64,000 nt of DNA from Bolinopsis microptera (lineage: Eukaryota > Ctenophora > Tentaculata > Lobata > Bolinopsidae): positions 8,998,901 through 9,062,900 of the forward strand of contig NC_087082.1 in assembly GCF_026151205.1 (NCBI RefSeq), read 5' to 3'. Both the position numbers and the translations under genes were made by a program. Below, in pieces: positions 61,809 to 64,000 of this stretch (position 1 is its first letter; each line of letters starts with the position of its first letter). The notes beneath the pieces are model-generated. The model did not search any database, was not told the DNA's origin, and saw nothing but the letters and a program-made list of their open reading frames with translations.

Positions 61809-64000
61809 ATGATTATGAAAATGATTAAAGATGTGTGTGAGCCATGCAGTAGATCTATTAACATCGGACAACCTTTACTAGAGTGTGAAAACTGTAATAA
61901 TGCCATTCATACTAAGTGTTTCAAATCAGCTAAATATTCATGCAAAATGGACTATGGATGTGCTGCGAGTGTGCCAGTTCTGCAGAAGAACGGTACTGCC
62001 CATTTCCATCTGATGAGGAATCTATTGATTCTGATAGATTCTATGATAATAGAAACCAGGAGGATGCCTTAATTGCATCATATGCCCTTGTACTTGAAAG
62101 TTGCCGTCGCTACTCTAAACTCGAGTTCTTGAATGCAATCAAGCAGCTCAATTCCTCAAAAAAATCTACGTTATCAACTTTATTCTACAATATAGATGGA
62201 AACGCATCTAACTTTGATAGCTTCCTAATTGAACTCAAAAGTATAGGGCACTCGTTTGATATGATTGGTCTCGCTGAAACCAATACTGATCCTGCGCAGC
62301 AGGGCCTGTACCAAATTCCAGCATACACAGGATTCTATCAAGAAACATTGGCAGGTAAGAAAAAAGGCACAGGTGTTGCACTCTATGTATCTGACCACTT
62401 AAACACTGTGGTCTTAGAAAACGTATCACACTGTACTACAAATATTGAGAGCCTCTTTGTTGAAACCACAGATAGCGCAGGCTGCAAAATTGTTCATGGA
62501 GTCATTTACCGACCCCCTAATGGCTGCTTTGATAGCTTTTGTGAAACCCTTGAATTACTCGTAAAGCAGCTAAATGGGAAAACTGTCAATTTGTTGGGAG
62601 ACTTTAACTCAAACATACTTAATATTTCTACCAGTACCCAGCTCTTTGAGGATACTTTGTACAGAAATGGCTTTTACCCGACCATCTCCATTGCAACACA
62701 TTTTTGTCAAAACTGTAAAAGTTCCTGCATCGATAACATTTTAACAAATAAAATTGAGAATATAGTATTATCGGGTGTTATTGAAGAACGGCTTGGTGAG
62801 CATGCCCCTATATTTACCTTCACTTCAGTAGAGACCCCTCGCAATACAGAGCCTCAGAAACATGTCCGCTATTATGATTACTTGAGTTCCAAATTAAAAA
62901 GCTTTGTAACTGAACTTGAGGTGAAGGTAAACCAGCTCACCCCTTCAACAAAATTTGATGAGTTCACGGCATGTTTTGACCAGGTACTTGACAAACATTG
63001 CAAACTGGAGGTACCAAAAGTGACAAAAAGAACTCCCAAACTTAACCCATGGATTACAGACAGTATCATCCAGTCTGTAGAAAGAAAGCATGAACTGCGT
63101 AAGGAGTGGTCTGACACCGTTACTAATAAGAACCCTGGTGGTAATATCTTGCTCTACCAAGTATTTAGTGATTATCGTAGGATGCTTAAAGCTATCATTA
63201 AAGCTGCCAAACGTTGGCATTACTGTAACGAAATCCTAAACAACTGTGAAAATAGCAAGAAAACCTGGCAAATTATTAACGAACTCAGGGGCAAAAAGAA
63301 GAGGCAAACCAAGCCCCCATTTATCATTGACAACCAAAGAATAGTTGATAGAAGAGCTATTGCTAATGGATTCAATACCTGGTTTGTCTCTATTGCACCA
63401 AAGCTGAATGAGACACTGAATAATCTATCTTATGGTCTGCCTATATTACCCATGAAAACTTTCTATGACTTCCTGAACCCAAGAAATGAAAAAAATATTA
63501 GGCTAGAAGATTGCTCCTCGAACGAAATATTGAAAATCATAAGCGAGTTCGAAAATGGTAAAGCCAGTGACATTCCCATAAGTGTAGTAAAAAAGTCATC
63601 TCATGTAATTGCACCTGTATTATCGAATTACTTCAATATCCTTATGACCAAAGGTATATTTCCAGATGTCCTGAAGACTGGTAAAATAACTCCTGTATAT
63701 AAGAAAGGTAACCCAGAAGAAATCGAGAACTACCGTCCTATCTCCACACTGTCCGTCTTCGGTAAGATCTTTGAAAAGCTCATATATTCTAGAATATACG
63801 GATTTGTTAGCTCCCAGGGAGTTATATCGAAGACACAGTTTGGATTTAGGAAATCTCACTCTACATCTCATGCAGTCAATTACTCTGTAAATTTGATTAC
63901 GAAATCTCTTAAACTTAAGAATCATGTTTTAGGAATATTCATTGACCTAAGCAAAGCTTTTGACACTATCGACCATTCAACACTTCTTATAAAATTAGAG
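61809..64000 (+). CDS. LINE ORF2: PHD finger, APE-type endonuclease, reverse transcriptase (frameshifted, runs off the edge)
   Basis: It starts with ATG at 61809, six bases after the ORF1 stop. A PHD-like zinc finger follows (CEPC, CENC, HTKC). The last pair (WMCCEC, about 61953-61970) lies in the +2 frame, so an indel near 61950 breaks the ORF. From there the new frame is open to the window end. Endonuclease motifs: LFYNIDG, GLAET, IYRPP, LLGDFN, SCIDNIL. The terminal motif is GEH where SDH is usual. The reverse transcriptase begins near 63540 with NYRPISTLS, FGFRKSHST and FIDLSKAFDTIDH (motif A). The YxDD box would lie beyond 64000. Confidence 0.9.

Larger units (their letters stand above)
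60640..64000 (+). mobile_element. Non-LTR retrotransposon (CR1-like layout), truncated by window edge
   Basis: Two ORFs separated by 5 bases: an oxygenase-plus-SGNH ORF, then PHD, endonuclease and reverse transcriptase. An SGNH esterase-like domain in ORF1 is known from CR1-group LINEs. The left limit is uncertain because the 5' end could be truncated and no target duplication can be seen. One in-frame stop and one frameshift make this copy defective. Confidence 0.85.

Overview
The window is nuclear DNA of an animal, most likely an invertebrate. It is AT-rich and intron-bearing, with a Gq-type G-protein alpha gene, several LINE lineages, a tRNA-derived SINE, cut-and-paste transposon derivatives and very long uninterrupted microsatellites. 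I cannot name the species. All identifications come from reading motifs and translations; no database search was possible.

Layout. Positions 1-8.9 kb hold most of a Ty3/gypsy-type LTR retrotransposon on the minus strand (gag 8375-7020, pol about 5781-1069). A 1231-bp non-autonomous hAT-like element with an exact 8-bp target duplication splits it at the gag/pol junction. The gag stop codon is directly preceded by the heptamer TTTAAAC in slippery phase, and pol lies in the -1 frame. The whole retrotransposon, but not the nested insert, carries about 47 copies of TCAACG on its RNA-sense strand. A decayed LINE (8.88-10.04 kb), a tRNA-headed SINE (10.18-10.55 kb) and a MITE (10.6-10.8 kb) follow.

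Host genes. An eight-exon gene of unknown function runs on the plus strand (11087-14686, first exon missing). An intronless secreted protein with two related domains lies on the minus strand (20009-21169). A Gq-like G-protein alpha subunit lies on the minus strand (31931 down to 27700, seven exons; the C-terminal exon was not found). One weak first-exon candidate sits at 22048-22180.

Repeat belt, 34-53 kb. It contains a pure hexanucleotide array of about 1.25 kb, a GT array, a 33-bp minisatellite of about 79 units with a 495-bp higher-order duplication, a CT array, a second MITE copy, and a 1.4-kb tandem duplication without genes.

Mobile-element belt, 53-64 kb. A piggyBac-like foldback element flanked by TTAA carries palindromes phased at 138-148 bp. 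It sits inside an older element with its own inverted ends. Next come a decayed LINE 3' end and a foldback element with a MITE nested in one arm. Last is a LINE running off the right edge. Its first ORF joins an AlkB-like 2OG-Fe(II) oxygenase domain to an SGNH hydrolase, and its second carries a PHD finger, an APE-type endonuclease and a reverse transcriptase.

The host genes show no sign of operon-like cooperation. The strongest leads are the strand-specific hexamer and frameshift site in the retrotransposon, the oxygenase-hydrolase ORF of the LINE, and the phased palindromes of the foldback element.
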